This document shows positions 26,946 through 37,908 of a stretch of 64,000 nucleotides of DNA, piece after piece. A program made the translations under genes and the position numbers. The DNA lies in NCBI GenBank assembly GCA_963772965.1, contig CAVYZU010000010.1, forward strand, positions 23,124 through 87,123, in the 5' to 3' direction. Below the pieces are notes generated by a model. The model saw only the letters and a program-made list of their open reading frames with translations, had not been told where the DNA came from and searched no databases. This DNA comes from AP-15 sp963772965. Lineage in GTDB: Bacteria > Pseudomonadota > Alphaproteobacteria > ATCC43930 > CGMCC-115725. The stretch's first letter is position 1; every line of letters begins with the position of its first letter.

Positions 26946-28488
26946 ATGAATGACAAACCGGGTGTGCTGATCGTCGGCGCGGGGCCGACCGGATTGGTCG
27001 CGGCGCATGAGCTCGCGCGCGCCGGCATCAAGTGTCGCTTGATTTCAAAGGATCCGCATCGCGCGATGCAGTCGCGGGCGATCGCGATCCATCCGCGCAC
27101 CGTCGAGACCTTCGAGCTGATGGGGCTCGGCGACGATTTCCTCGCTGCCGGTCAGCGAATTACCGGCGTCAACATGTACGGCGACAGCGGCCGTATCGCC
27201 CACGTCAATTTTGACGGGCTCGAGACGCGCTATCCCTTTGTGCTGGGTGTGCCTCAGGACGAGACTGAACGCATTCTGGAAGAGCATGTCGCCAAATTGG
27301 GCCTGGCCGTCGAGCGCAATACCGAACTCGTCGGTTTGGCGCAGCACGGATCGGGGTTTACCGCCCGGCTGCAAAAAGGCGACCATATCGAGGAGGTCGA
27401 GACCGATTGGGTGCTCGGCTGTGACGGGGCGCACAGTGCGGTGCGCGAGAAACTCGGCATTGCCTTTGAAGGCAGCACCTATCCCGAGCATTTCTTGCTG
27501 GCCGATGTGAGGGTCGAGGGCGATCTCGACCATGACGAGGCCGCTGTCTGGCTGCCCGCCGATGGCGCCACCGGGTTTTTTCCGCTGCCCGAGGATCGCT
27601 GGCGGCTGATCGTCGCCAACTCACCAGCCGATTGGAAGGCCGAACCCAACCTCGCGCAATGCCAAGCATTGATCGAACAGCGCGGCCTCAGCCATCTGCG
27701 CCTCGCCGACCCGCTCTGGACCGCGGTGTTTCGCATTCATCGCCGCGAAGCCGGGCATTTCCATCAAGGCCGCGCGTTTCTGCTCGGCGACGCCGCGCAT
27801 ATCCACAGCCCGGTCGGCGGCCAGGGCATGAATATGGGAATCGAGGACGCGGTTAATCTCGCCTGGAAACTCGGTCTCGTGATTGGTCAGGGCGGCAACC
27901 CGGCCTTGCTTGACAGCTACGAGCCGGCTCGTAGCACTGCACGGCACGGTCACGCGCTTTCTGCGCGATCACCTAATGTCGCTGGCGACGCGGTTGCCTC
28001 CAGTGGTCGAAAAGCTCGGCGAGGCGATATCGGGGCTTGCGATCAATTACCGGCATAGCCCGATCGTCGAGGATCATGCCACCGGCGCGCGCGGCCCGCA
28101 TGCCGGCGACCGCGCACCGGATGCATTGGTCGATGATCGCGAGGGCGGCGGTTCGACCCGGCTCTACACAATCTTCGCGCAGCATCGCCACGTGTTGCTG
28201 CTGGTTGGGGATGGCGCGGGTCCAGCCCCGGATCTGCCGGAATTGAAGCAGCGGCCGATATCGGTCCGCCATATCACCGGCGCGGATGGCGCTGTCGGAG
28301 ATTTAATCGATAGCGAAGGCGAAGTCGCCAAGCGGTACGGATCGGCCGCGACCGCTTATTTGATCCGGCCCGATGGCTATGTCGGATTTCGCTGCGCGTC
28401 GAACGATATCTCCCGCTACCTCCCCGGTCATCTGGCCAAGCTATTAGCGCCCACTGACCGCAGCTACGCTGCCCAAGTCGCGGGTTAG
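26946..28488 (+). CDS. FAD-dependent aromatic monooxygenase, one apparent frameshift
   Basis: Starts at ATG 26946 after a GGAGG site. Three flavoprotein-hydroxylase motifs are present: GAGPTGLVAAHELARAG (FAD ADP loop), CDGAHSAVR (DG motif) and GRAFLLGDAAHIHSPVGGQG (GD motif). Near 27925 one base shifts the frame; the protein continues VALHGTVTRFLRDHLMS, then a thioredoxin-like C-terminal domain ending RPDGYVGFRCA, as in phenol-hydroxylase-type enzymes. The corrected length is 513 residues. It hydroxylates an unknown substrate using NAD(P)H and oxygen. It is divergently paired with TetR. Confidence 0.82.
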
Positions 28489-28693
28489 CGCTCGACGACG
28501 CCCGTGATAAGGCAAGACGATACGCCGCTGGCTTTCACGAAAATGAAGCAAGCCGGCGTTAACTGTCTCTGACTTTTCACCGCCTCTAAACACGCCGCCC
28601 CGAGCAGCGGTTGACAGAGGAAGCGGCGGCCGATACGACACCCTTAAGAAGGACACGAAACGGCCGGGCGTCAACGGGGAGGAGAGTTGGTCA

Positions 28694-29734
28694 TTGCCGC
28701 CTTTGCTCGAAGTCAGGGATTTGCACACCGAATTCCGCACCGGGCTGGGCGCGGTGCCGGCGGTGGACGGCATTTCCTACACGGTTGACCGCGGCGAGAC
28801 GGTGGCGATCGTCGGCGAAAGCGGATCGGGCAAGACCGCCGGCGCGCTGTCGCTGTTGCGGCTGATCCCCGACCCGCCCGGGCGCATCACCGGCGGCCGC
28901 ATCCTGTTTGGCGGGCGCGATCTAATACAGCTCTCCGACGCGGAGATGCGTCAAGTCAGGGGCGGCGATATCGGCATGATCTTTCAGGAGCCGATGACGT
29001 CGCTGAACCCGGTATTGACGATCGGGCGGCAGATCACTGAGACTCTTGAACAGCATCGCGGCGCCGGTCGCGCGGCGGCGCAGGCCCGCGCCGTCGAATT
29101 GTTGCGGCTGGTCGGCATCGCCGATCCGCAGCGCCGGCTCAAGCAATACCCGCATCAATTGTCCGGCGGCATGCGCCAGCGGATCATGATCGCGATCGCG
29201 CTCGCCTGCGACCCCAAGCTGATCATCGCCGATGAGCCGACGACCGCGCTTGATGTGACGATACAGGCGCAGATCCTCGAATTGATGAAGGATCTGACGC
29301 GCCGGCTCGATGTCGCGCTGATCATCATCACCCACAATCTCGGGGTCGTCGCGCGCTACGCCAACCGGGTCAATGTCATGTATGCCGGCCGCATTGTCGA
29401 AAGCGGTTCGGCGGCGGCGATCTATCACGACCCCCGCCACCCTTACACGATAGCGTTATTGCGCTCGGTGCCGCGGCTCGACCGCCCGCGCCAGGCGCGG
29501 CTCGATCCGGTCGAGGGCCAGCCGCCCGATTTGACAAGGCTGGATGGCGGCTGCGCGTTCCGGCCGCGCTGCCGTTTTGCGGTCGAGTTGTGCGCGCGCA
29601 AGCGGCCCTCGCTTGAGCCTGCGGGTGCGGCGGGCCATTTCGCGGCGTGCTTTCGCGCAAACGAGCTCGGGGCGGAAGCCATTGGCGAGACGCGACGCGC
29701 GCGCGAGACCGCGAATGGGTTTGCCGGCGTATGA
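28694..29734 (+). CDS. Peptide-type ABC transporter ATPase (DppD/OppD)
   Basis: A 346-residue ATPase with a TTG start at 28694 behind GGGAGGAGAG. Walker A is GESGSGKT (about 38-45), the Q-loop MIFQEPMTSLNP, the signature LSGGMRQR, Walker B LIIADEPTTALD, and the H-loop THNLG. The C-terminal oligopeptide-transporter extension has the CAFRPRCRFAVELC cysteines that often bind an iron-sulfur cluster. It is the first gene of a seven-gene operon (ATPase, three binding proteins, second ATPase, two permeases). Confidence 0.9.
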   Translation: MPPLLEVRDLHTEFRTGLGAVPAVDGISYTVDRGETVAIVGESGSGKTAGALSLLRLIPDPPGRITGGRILFGGRDLIQLSDAEMRQVRGGDIGMIFQEPMTSLNPVLTIGRQITETLEQHRGAGRAAAQARAVELLRLVGIADPQRRLKQYPHQLSGGMRQRIMIAIALACDPKLIIADEPTTALDVTIQAQILELMKDLTRRLDVALIIITHNLGVVARYANRVNVMYAGRIVESGSAAAIYHDPRHPYTIALLRSVPRLDRPRQARLDPVEGQPPDLTRLDGGCAFRPRCRFAVELCARKRPSLEPAGAAGHFAACFRANELGAEAIGETRRARETANGFAGV

Positions 29735-29758
29735 CAAGCTGAATTCGGGGAGGGGGCG

Positions 29759-31378
29759 ATGAAAATTAGAGGGGCGCTGCGGTGCGCTGGATTGACCGCA
29801 TTGCTGATCCTGATAATGGCCGGGGGTGCCTCTGCCGCAGGTGACGAGGAGGCGCCAAAGCGCGGCGGCATCTTGACTTACATGATCCCGGCCGACGCGC
29901 CGCCGAGCTTTGACGGTCACCGCGAGGGCACCTTCGCGACGCTGCAGTCGATGGCGCCGTTTTATAGCGTCCTGATCCGCATCAACCCAGAAAACCCGTC
30001 ATCGACGACCGATTTTGTCTGCGATCTATGCACCGGGGTGCCGCAGCCGACCGATGGCGGCAAGACCTACACCTTCAAGATCCGCGACGGCGTCAAATTC
30101 CACGACGGCTCGCCATTGACCGCGGCGGATGTGGCGGCGAGTTGGCAGCACATCATCAACCCGCCAAAAGGCGTGATCAGTCCGCGGCAAAACTGGTACT
30201 CGATGGTCGATACGGTAACCGCGCCCGATCCGTCGACCGTCGTCTTTCGTCTGAAATTTGCGACCAACGCGTTTTTGCCGGCATTGGCCGACCCGTTTAC
30301 CTTTATCTATCAAAAGGCAAAGCTCGACCAGGACCCGCGCTGGTACGAAAAGAATGTGCTCGGCTCGGGGCCGTTCAAGTTTGTTGAGTATCAGACGGGT
30401 CAGTCGGTCAAGGGTGCGCGCAACCCCGATTATTATCATAAGGGGCTGCCTTATCTTGACGGCTTTACTGCTATTTTTGCCGACAAGCAGGCGGTCCGGG
30501 TCGACGCCATTCGCGCCGACCGCGCCGCAATGGAATTTCGTGGGCTCCCGCCGGCAGCGCGCGACGAACTCGTCAAAGCCCTCGGCGACAAGATTACCGT
30601 TCAGCAGAGCGACTGGAACTGCGGCAGCATCATCATCCCAAATCATAAACACAAGCCATTCGACGACGCCCGGGTGCGGCGCGCGCTCAGCCTGGCGATC
30701 GACCGCTGGCATGGCGCCCCGGCGCTGGCAAAGATCGCGATCGTGCGCACGGTCGGCGGCATCGTTTTCCCGGCCTCACCGCTCGCCGCCACCAAGGAAG
30801 AATTGCAGCAGATCGCCGGATTCTGGCCGGACATCGAAAAGTCGCGCGCCGAGGCGCGGCGCTTGCTAAAGGAAGCGGGGGCCGAAGGGCTCAGTTTCGA
30901 GCTTTTGAACCGAGGCGTCGACCAGCCCTACAAATATATCGGCACTTGGCTGATCGACCAATGGAGCAAGATTGGGCTCCACGTGACGCAACGCGTGCTG
31001 CCGACCGGCCCGGAATTGGAGGCGCAGCGCAGCGGCAATTTCCAAATTGTCCTGCAAGCTAACTGCCATGGTGTGCCGAACCCGATCCTCGATGTTCAGG
31101 AATATCTGCCGAGCTCAGTCTACGAGGCGAATTACGGATATTATGAGGACCCGGCAGAGGTCGATCTTTATAACAAGATGCTGCGTGAGACCGACTTAGC
31201 GAAGCAGCGCGCGCTGATGCGCCAATTCGAAAAATACGTTGTTGACGACCAAGCCCACGAGATCTGGGTGGTGTGGTGGAACCGGATTATCCCTTACCGG
31301 TCCTATGTCAAAGGCTGGAAGATCAGCCCTAGCCATTACATCAACCAAGATTTGGCAACAGTGTGGTTGGACAAATAA
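29759..31378 (+). CDS. Periplasmic solute-binding protein family 5, paralog 1
   Basis: A 539-residue SBP_bac_5 protein with a Sec signal peptide (LTALLILIMAGGASAAG) and no lipobox cysteine. Mature landmarks are PKRGGILTYMIPADAPPSF, KTYTFKIRDGVKFHDGSPLT, LGSGPFKFVEYQTGQSVKGA, RALSLAIDRW and the C-terminal WNRIIPYRSYVKGWKISPSH. The family delivers peptides or other bulky solutes to the membrane permeases. It is one of three tandem paralogs. It contains more neutral substitutions relative to the other two in the 260-300 and 420-470 stretches, where ligand contacts are usual. Confidence 0.9.
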   Translation: MKIRGALRCAGLTALLILIMAGGASAAGDEEAPKRGGILTYMIPADAPPSFDGHREGTFATLQSMAPFYSVLIRINPENPSSTTDFVCDLCTGVPQPTDGGKTYTFKIRDGVKFHDGSPLTAADVAASWQHIINPPKGVISPRQNWYSMVDTVTAPDPSTVVFRLKFATNAFLPALADPFTFIYQKAKLDQDPRWYEKNVLGSGPFKFVEYQTGQSVKGARNPDYYHKGLPYLDGFTAIFADKQAVRVDAIRADRAAMEFRGLPPAARDELVKALGDKITVQQSDWNCGSIIIPNHKHKPFDDARVRRALSLAIDRWHGAPALAKIAIVRTVGGIVFPASPLAATKEELQQIAGFWPDIEKSRAEARRLLKEAGAEGLSFELLNRGVDQPYKYIGTWLIDQWSKIGLHVTQRVLPTGPELEAQRSGNFQIVLQANCHGVPNPILDVQEYLPSSVYEANYGYYEDPAEVDLYNKMLRETDLAKQRALMRQFEKYVVDDQAHEIWVVWWNRIIPYRSYVKGWKISPSHYINQDLATVWLDK

Positions 31379-32998
31379 ATGGTCTGTATCGGTAGAATGA
31401 TGTTGAAAACGTTGGCATTGGTCGCGGTTTTGGGCGTCGCGGCGACGGCGGCGCGAGCCGCAGATGAGGAGGCGCCAAAGCGCGGCGGCATCCTGACCTA
31501 TATGATCCCGGCCGACGCGCCGCCGAGCTTTGACGCGCATCGCGAAAGCACCTATGCGACGGTGCATACGGTGGCACCGTTTTACAGCGTGCTGATCCGG
31601 GTCAACCCGGAAAACCCGCAGGCCACAACCGATCTGGTCTGCGATCTGTGCACCGACATGCCGCAGCCGACCGATGGCGGCAAGACTTACACTTTTAAGA
31701 TCCGCGACGCGGTCAAGTTCACCGACGGCTCGCCGCTGACCGCCTACGATATCGCAGCGACATTTAACGAGATCGTCTTTCCGCCCAAGGGGGTGCTGAG
31801 CGCGCGCGAAAGCAATTTCTTGATGATCGACAAGATCGAGGCGCCGGATGCCAGCACCGTCGTCTTTCACTTGAAGTTCCCAACGACAGCGTTTCTGCCC
31901 GCGATCGCCGACCCGTTCAACATGATCTACGAAAAGAAGATCCTCGACAAAGACCCGCGTTGGTACGAGACCCATGTCATGGGATCCGGGCCGTTTAAAT
32001 TTGTCGAATACCAGACCGGCCAGTCGATTAAAGGAGAGAGAAACCCCGATTATTATCACAAGGGGTTGCCTTATCTCGACGGTTTTGTCGGCATCTTTGC
32101 CGACAAGCAGGCGGTGCGGGTCGATGCGATCCGCAGCGACCGGGCGGCGATCGAATTTCGCGGGATGCCGCCGGCGGCACGCGACGAACTCAAAGCGGCA
32201 CTCGGCGACAAGCTCGCGGTCCAGCAGAGCGACTGGAATGTCGGCAGCGCCATCACGCCCAACCACAAGAAAAAGCCGTTCGACGACCCGCTGGTGCGGC
32301 GCGCGTTAAGCTTGGCGATTGACCGCTGGGGCGGGGCGGGGCCCTTATCAAAGATCGCGATCGTGCACACGGTCGGCGGCATTGTATTCCCTGGCTCGCC
32401 ATTGGCGGCGACAAAGGAGGAATTGCAGCAGATTGCCGGCTACTGGCCCGACATTGAAAAATCGCGGGCCGAGGCGCGGCGCCTGTTAAAGGAGGCCGGA
32501 GCCGAGGGGCTGTCTTTTGAGCTTTTGAACCGCAATGTCGACCAGCCCTACAAATACGTCGCGACCTGGCTGATTGACCAATGGAGCAAGGTTGGGCTGC
32601 ATGTGACCCAGCGTGTGCTGCCAACCGGGCCGTGGTTCGATGCCATGCGCAACGGCAATTTCGATGTCGTCGTCGAAGCGCCTGGCCATGGGTTTGTCAA
32701 CCCGTTGCTCGATATCCAAAAATTCCTTCCGGAATCGGTCGACGCCGAAAATTACGCACATTACCAGGATGATAAAGAGGTCGCGATGTACCAGCAGATG
32801 CTGCGCGAGACCGATCCGGTAAAACAGCGCGATCAGATGCGTCACTTCGAGAAATACCTGCTCGACGACCAAGCGCACGAGATCTATTTGCTGTGGTGGT
32901 ACCGGATCGTGCCGTATCGCTCCTATGTCAAAGGCTGGAAGATCGCGCCAACTCATTTTATCAACCAGGATTTGGCAACGATTTGGTTAGACAAGTAA
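31379..32998 (+). CDS. Periplasmic solute-binding protein family 5, paralog 2
   Basis: 539 residues if ATG 31379 is used; that start touches the previous stop (TAA-ATG). A later ATG at 31397 or 31400 (MMLKTLALVAVLG) gives a cleaner signal peptide and is plausible. The signal ends ...ATAARAADEEAPKRGG. It shares nearly every conserved block with paralogs 1 and 3, and parts match at nucleotide level, indicating tandem duplication. Confidence 0.9.
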   Translation: MVCIGRMMLKTLALVAVLGVAATAARAADEEAPKRGGILTYMIPADAPPSFDAHRESTYATVHTVAPFYSVLIRVNPENPQATTDLVCDLCTDMPQPTDGGKTYTFKIRDAVKFTDGSPLTAYDIAATFNEIVFPPKGVLSARESNFLMIDKIEAPDASTVVFHLKFPTTAFLPAIADPFNMIYEKKILDKDPRWYETHVMGSGPFKFVEYQTGQSIKGERNPDYYHKGLPYLDGFVGIFADKQAVRVDAIRSDRAAIEFRGMPPAARDELKAALGDKLAVQQSDWNVGSAITPNHKKKPFDDPLVRRALSLAIDRWGGAGPLSKIAIVHTVGGIVFPGSPLAATKEELQQIAGYWPDIEKSRAEARRLLKEAGAEGLSFELLNRNVDQPYKYVATWLIDQWSKVGLHVTQRVLPTGPWFDAMRNGNFDVVVEAPGHGFVNPLLDIQKFLPESVDAENYAHYQDDKEVAMYQQMLRETDPVKQRDQMRHFEKYLLDDQAHEIYLLWWYRIVPYRSYVKGWKIAPTHFINQDLATIWLDK

Positions 32999-33015
32999 AG
33001 AGCGGGAGGGTAGGA

Positions 33016-34620
33016 GTGTACATTAAAGTAGCGCTAGTGGCGGCAACGTTGGGGTTAGCGGCATTTACCGCTTCGGCCGCGCAGGATGAGGAAGCGCCAA
33101 AACGCGGTGGCATCCTGACCTATATGATCCCCGCCGACGCGCCGCCGAGCTTTGACGCGCATCGCGAGGAGACTTACGCGACGATCCACTCGGCGGCGCC
33201 GTTTTACAGCGTGTTGATCCGCGCCGACCCCTATAATCCGGGCAAGACCGACGATCTCGTCTGCGATCTGTGCACGGCGATGCCAAAGCCGACCGAAGAC
33301 GGCAAGACCTTTATTTTCAAGATCCGCGACGGGGTTAAATTCACCGACGGCTCGCCACTGACAGCCGCAGATGTCGCGGCGAGTTGGAACGAAATCATCT
33401 TCCCGCCGCCGGGCGTCATCAGCGCCCGGCAAAGCAATTTCGTCATGGTCGACAAGGTCGAGGCCACCAACTCGTCGACTGTGGTGTTTCATCTAAAGTT
33501 CGCGACCGACGCGTTTCTGCCGGCATTGGCGGACCCCTATGCCTGGATCTACAAAAAGGCGATCCTCGACAAGGACCCGCACTGGTACGAAAAGAACATC
33601 CTCGGCTCCGGCCCCTTCAAATTCGTCAGTTATGATACCGGCCAATCGATCAAGGGTGAGCGTAACCCTGGCTACTTCCGGGCGGGGCTGCCTTATCTCG
33701 ACGGATTTACCGGGATCTATGCAGCTAAGCAGGCAGTCCGAGTCGAGGCTATCCGCGCTGACCGGGCTGCAATCGAATTTCGCGGCTTCCCGCCCGCCAC
33801 CGTCGACGAGCTGAAAAAGGCGCTTGGTGACAAGATTACGGTCCAGACCAGCGACTGGAATTGCGGCGGGGTGATAACCCCGAACCACAAGAAGAAGCCG
33901 TTTGACGATGTCCGGGTGCGGCGCGCCCTGACCCTAGCCATCGACCGCTGGGGAAGCGCACCGGAATTATCCAAGATCGCAATCGTTCATACGGTCGGCG
34001 GGTTGACCTTCCCCGGCTCGCCGCTCGCCCCGACCAAAGAGGAATTGCAGCAGATCGCCGGCTATTGGCCCGACATCGAAAAATCGCGGGCCGAGGCGCG
34101 GCGCCTGTTAAAGGAGGCGGGAGCCGAGGGGCTCAGCTTTACCCTGCTCAATCGCAATGTCGATCAGCCCTATAAATACTATGGGATCTGGGTCGTCGAT
34201 CAGTGGAGCAAGATCGGACTGCATGTCACCCAGAAGGTATTGCCGACCGGCCCGTGGTTTGATGCGATGCGCAGCGGCAATTTCGACGTCACTGCCGAGG
34301 GCAATTGCCAGAATGTTGTCAATCCGCTCGCCGATGTCGGCAAATACCTGCCGCATTCGGTGTCCAGCTCGAACTTCGGGCAATTCGATGATCCGAAAGA
34401 AATCGAGATGTACAATCAGCAATTGCGTGAACTCGACAAAGCCAAGCAGAAGGCTGATCTGCTCGCATTCAACAAATACGTCCTCGACGAACAGGCACAT
34501 GCGATCTACCTGCTGTGGTGGCAACGGACCGTCCCGTATCGCTCCTATGTCAAAGGCTGGAAGATCGGCCCCAGTCATTACGTGAATCAGGATCTCGGAA
34601 CGATTTGGCTCGACAAATAA
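33016..34620 (+). CDS. Periplasmic solute-binding protein family 5, paralog 3
   Basis: The GTG at 33016, preceded by GGGAGG, gives 534 residues with signal VALVAATLGLAAFTASAA. The frame is open much further upstream, but that part overlaps the previous gene and is not a leader. It differs from paralogs 1-2 mainly between residues 380 and 480 (GNCQNVVNPLADVGKYLPHS), suggesting altered ligand preference. Followed after 18 bases by the second ATPase. Confidence 0.9.
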   Translation: MYIKVALVAATLGLAAFTASAAQDEEAPKRGGILTYMIPADAPPSFDAHREETYATIHSAAPFYSVLIRADPYNPGKTDDLVCDLCTAMPKPTEDGKTFIFKIRDGVKFTDGSPLTAADVAASWNEIIFPPPGVISARQSNFVMVDKVEATNSSTVVFHLKFATDAFLPALADPYAWIYKKAILDKDPHWYEKNILGSGPFKFVSYDTGQSIKGERNPGYFRAGLPYLDGFTGIYAAKQAVRVEAIRADRAAIEFRGFPPATVDELKKALGDKITVQTSDWNCGGVITPNHKKKPFDDVRVRRALTLAIDRWGSAPELSKIAIVHTVGGLTFPGSPLAPTKEELQQIAGYWPDIEKSRAEARRLLKEAGAEGLSFTLLNRNVDQPYKYYGIWVVDQWSKIGLHVTQKVLPTGPWFDAMRSGNFDVTAEGNCQNVVNPLADVGKYLPHSVSSSNFGQFDDPKEIEMYNQQLRELDKAKQKADLLAFNKYVLDEQAHAIYLLWWQRTVPYRSYVKGWKIGPSHYVNQDLGTIWLDK

Positions 34621-34638
34621 AGCGGGCGGACGCGAGGA

Positions 34639-35646
<1,008 letters not shown>

Positions 35647-35742
35647 CAAAGCTTTGTTATTGTCGCGTTGGCCGGATGACAAAGGCGACCGATTTCGGCG
35701 CCCTTAACAAGCCTGGCTCCGTCGAGAGAGGCGCATAACACC

Positions 35743-36715
35743 GTGTATCGCTATATCATCAGTCGCCTGCTGTTGGTGGTGCCGACCTTGTTCGGGGCGG
35801 CGGCACTGGTATTCCTGCTGATGCGCCTGATACCGGGCGATATCTGCGTGATCCGCCTCGGCTCGGGGGGCGGGACCTTTGATGAGCGCGCGGTCGCCGC
35901 CTGCCATGCCCAACTCGGCCTCAACCGTCCTGTCATTCTTCAGTTCTTCGATTTCATTTGGGGGCTTTTGCATTTCAACTTCGGCATTTCGATGTGGTCG
36001 GGGAAACCGGTCTCCTACGAGATTGCAGCGCGCTTTCCGATTTCGCTAGAAATCGCGATCCTGGCGACGGTGGTCGCAATTACGATCGCCATCCCGCTCG
36101 GCACAATCTCGGCACTGAAGCAGAACAGCCTAACCGATGTCGTCGTGCGCACGGTGGCGATCGCCGGTCTCGCGACGCCGTCCTTTTGGCTCGGCATCCT
36201 GATCATCCTGTTGATCCTCAATGTATCGCAGGCGGCGTTTGGCGCGCCGTGGATGCCGCCGATCGACTATGTGCCGATATGGAAGGACCCGTTGCGCAAC
36301 CTGTCGCTGGCGATCTGGCCGGCGATTGCCGTCGGGTACCGCTATGCCGCGGTGACGATGCGGATGACCCGCTCGACAATGCTCGAAGTGTTGCGCGAGG
36401 ATTATATTCGCACAGCCCGCGCTAAAGGGCTGTTGGAGCGCATCATTATCAACCGACACGCATTAAAGAATGCGCTATTGCCGGTCGTCACCCTGATCGG
36501 CATCGAATTCGGCGTTTCTGATCGGCGGCCTTGTCGTCACCGAGCAGGTGTTCAACCTGAACGGCATCGGCCGTTTGTTTGTGCAAGCCGTGCAAAACCA
36601 GGACTATACCTTGACCCAGGCCCTGGTGATGCTGGTCGTCGCCGTGTTTGTTTTTACCAATACATTTGTCGATCTGGTCTACGCCTGGCTCGATCCTCGC
36701 ATCCGCTACAGGTGA
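35743..36715 (+). CDS. Peptide-type ABC permease (DppB/OppB), one apparent frameshift
   Basis: GTG start at 35743. It has a typical N-terminal helix (YIISRLLLVVPTLFGAAALV), the GLNRPVILQFFDF periplasmic part and the EAA loop EDYIRTARAKGLLERIIINR. At about 36515 (GGCGTTTCTG) a T3 run has one base too many; with two Ts reading continues GVLIGGLVVTEQVFNLNGIG to AWLDPRIRYR and TGA 36713. The corrected length is 323 residues, normal for the family. Six membrane helices are expected. Confidence 0.88.
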
Positions 36716-36722
36716 GCGCATC

Positions 36723-37634
36723 ATGACGATTGCCGCCCCCGGTCCCTCCGCCGTCCCGACCGTTCTCGGTGAGTTCGTCGATCGAAGGCCGTCATTTGCC
36801 GAGCGCGCGCTGGTCTTTGCCCGCCGCCAGCCGCTCGGCACCTTTGGCATGGCATTGGTCGTGATTATCGCAGTGGCCGGGCTCGGCGCGAACTGGATCG
36901 CGCCCTACGATCCGACCGCCAACGACTTTGCGGCCATGACCGAAGCGCCGAGTTGGACGCATTGGCTTGGCACCGACCAGTTCGGCCGCGATATGCTGTC
37001 GCGCATTATCTTTGGCGCGCGCACCGCCCTCATCGTCGGGTTTTCCTCGGCCATTGTCAGCAGCTTTGCCGGTCTGGTGCTGGGTGTCGGCAGCGCCTAT
37101 TTCGGCGGCCGCATCGATCTGTATCTGCAGCGGTTGCTCGACATCGTCATGGCATTCCCGCTGATCATCTTGGCGCTCGCGGTTGTCGCGATCTTTGGCA
37201 CCGGGCTGCACAATGTCATCGTTGCGATCACGATCCCGCTGATCCCGCGTTGCGCCCGCATCGTGCGGTCGAGCGCTCTCTCGATCCGCGAGGTGCCCTA
37301 TATCGACGCGGCGCGGGCCTGCGGCTTTGGCCATACCCGGATCATCCTGCGCCACATGGTGCCGAATGTGATGGCGCCATTTCTGATCCTGTTAACCGCT
37401 TTTGTCGGCCAGGCGATCTTGGCCGAGGCGTCGCTGTCCTATCTCGGGCTGGGTGTCCAGGAGCCGATCCCGGCTTGGGGGCTGATGCTGCAGGGCGGGG
37501 CCGAGGAATATGCCTCGACCGCGCCGTGGATCGCGATCTTTCCCGGGTTGGCGATCGCACTGACCGTGTTCGGCTTCAGCCTGTTCGGCAACTCATTGCG
37601 CGACGCGCTCGACCCCAAACTGCGCGACCGCTGA
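36723..37634 (+). CDS. Peptide-type ABC permease (DppC/OppC)
   Basis: 303 residues from ATG 36723, seven bases after the DppB stop. DppC marks: NWIAPYDPTANDF, HWLGTDQFGRDMLSRII, ARTALIVGFSSAIVSSF, EAA loop PYIDAARACGFGHTRIILRH, and the C-terminal LSYLGLGVQEPIPAWGLML. Last gene of the transporter operon. Confidence 0.92.
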   Translation: MTIAAPGPSAVPTVLGEFVDRRPSFAERALVFARRQPLGTFGMALVVIIAVAGLGANWIAPYDPTANDFAAMTEAPSWTHWLGTDQFGRDMLSRIIFGARTALIVGFSSAIVSSFAGLVLGVGSAYFGGRIDLYLQRLLDIVMAFPLIILALAVVAIFGTGLHNVIVAITIPLIPRCARIVRSSALSIREVPYIDAARACGFGHTRIILRHMVPNVMAPFLILLTAFVGQAILAEASLSYLGLGVQEPIPAWGLMLQGGAEEYASTAPWIAIFPGLAIALTVFGFSLFGNSLRDALDPKLRDR

Positions 37635-37688
37635 CTTCCCAGTGTTCAGAACTTAGCATTTCGTTGCCACCGCCGGTCGTTGTAGCGG

Positions 37689-37759
37689 GATTGCTTCGTC
37701 GCTCCGCTCCTCGCAATGACAACAGTTTTGGATGTCATTGCGAGCGTAGCGAAGCAATC
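37689..37759. repeat. Interspersed palindromic repeat (GATTGCTTCG...GAAGCAATC)
   Basis: Arms GATTGCTTCGTCGCTCCG and TAGCGAAGCAATC with internal CTCGCAATGAC / GTCATTGCGAG form a long imperfect hairpin after the transporter operon. This CATTGCGAG-type repeat is common between genes of many alphaproteobacteria. A second copy lies at 39386. Confidence 0.75.
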
Positions 37760-37908
37760 TCGATGTAACGAGACGGTACCAGATGTCAAATTCGCGCGAT
37801 TAGCTAAAGGGAGGGGTGGCGCCGTCGCGGGACCCTGCCCATTCGTCCAGTAGCGCAGAGCGTCACCCGGCCCCATCCTTCTCGGCAGACTGATCGAGGA
37901 GGAAGGCT

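Noticed and set aside
31196..32266. 356-residue minus-strand frame across the binding-protein genes
   Set aside because: Antisense to conserved SBP paralogs; similar shadows recur opposite each copy.
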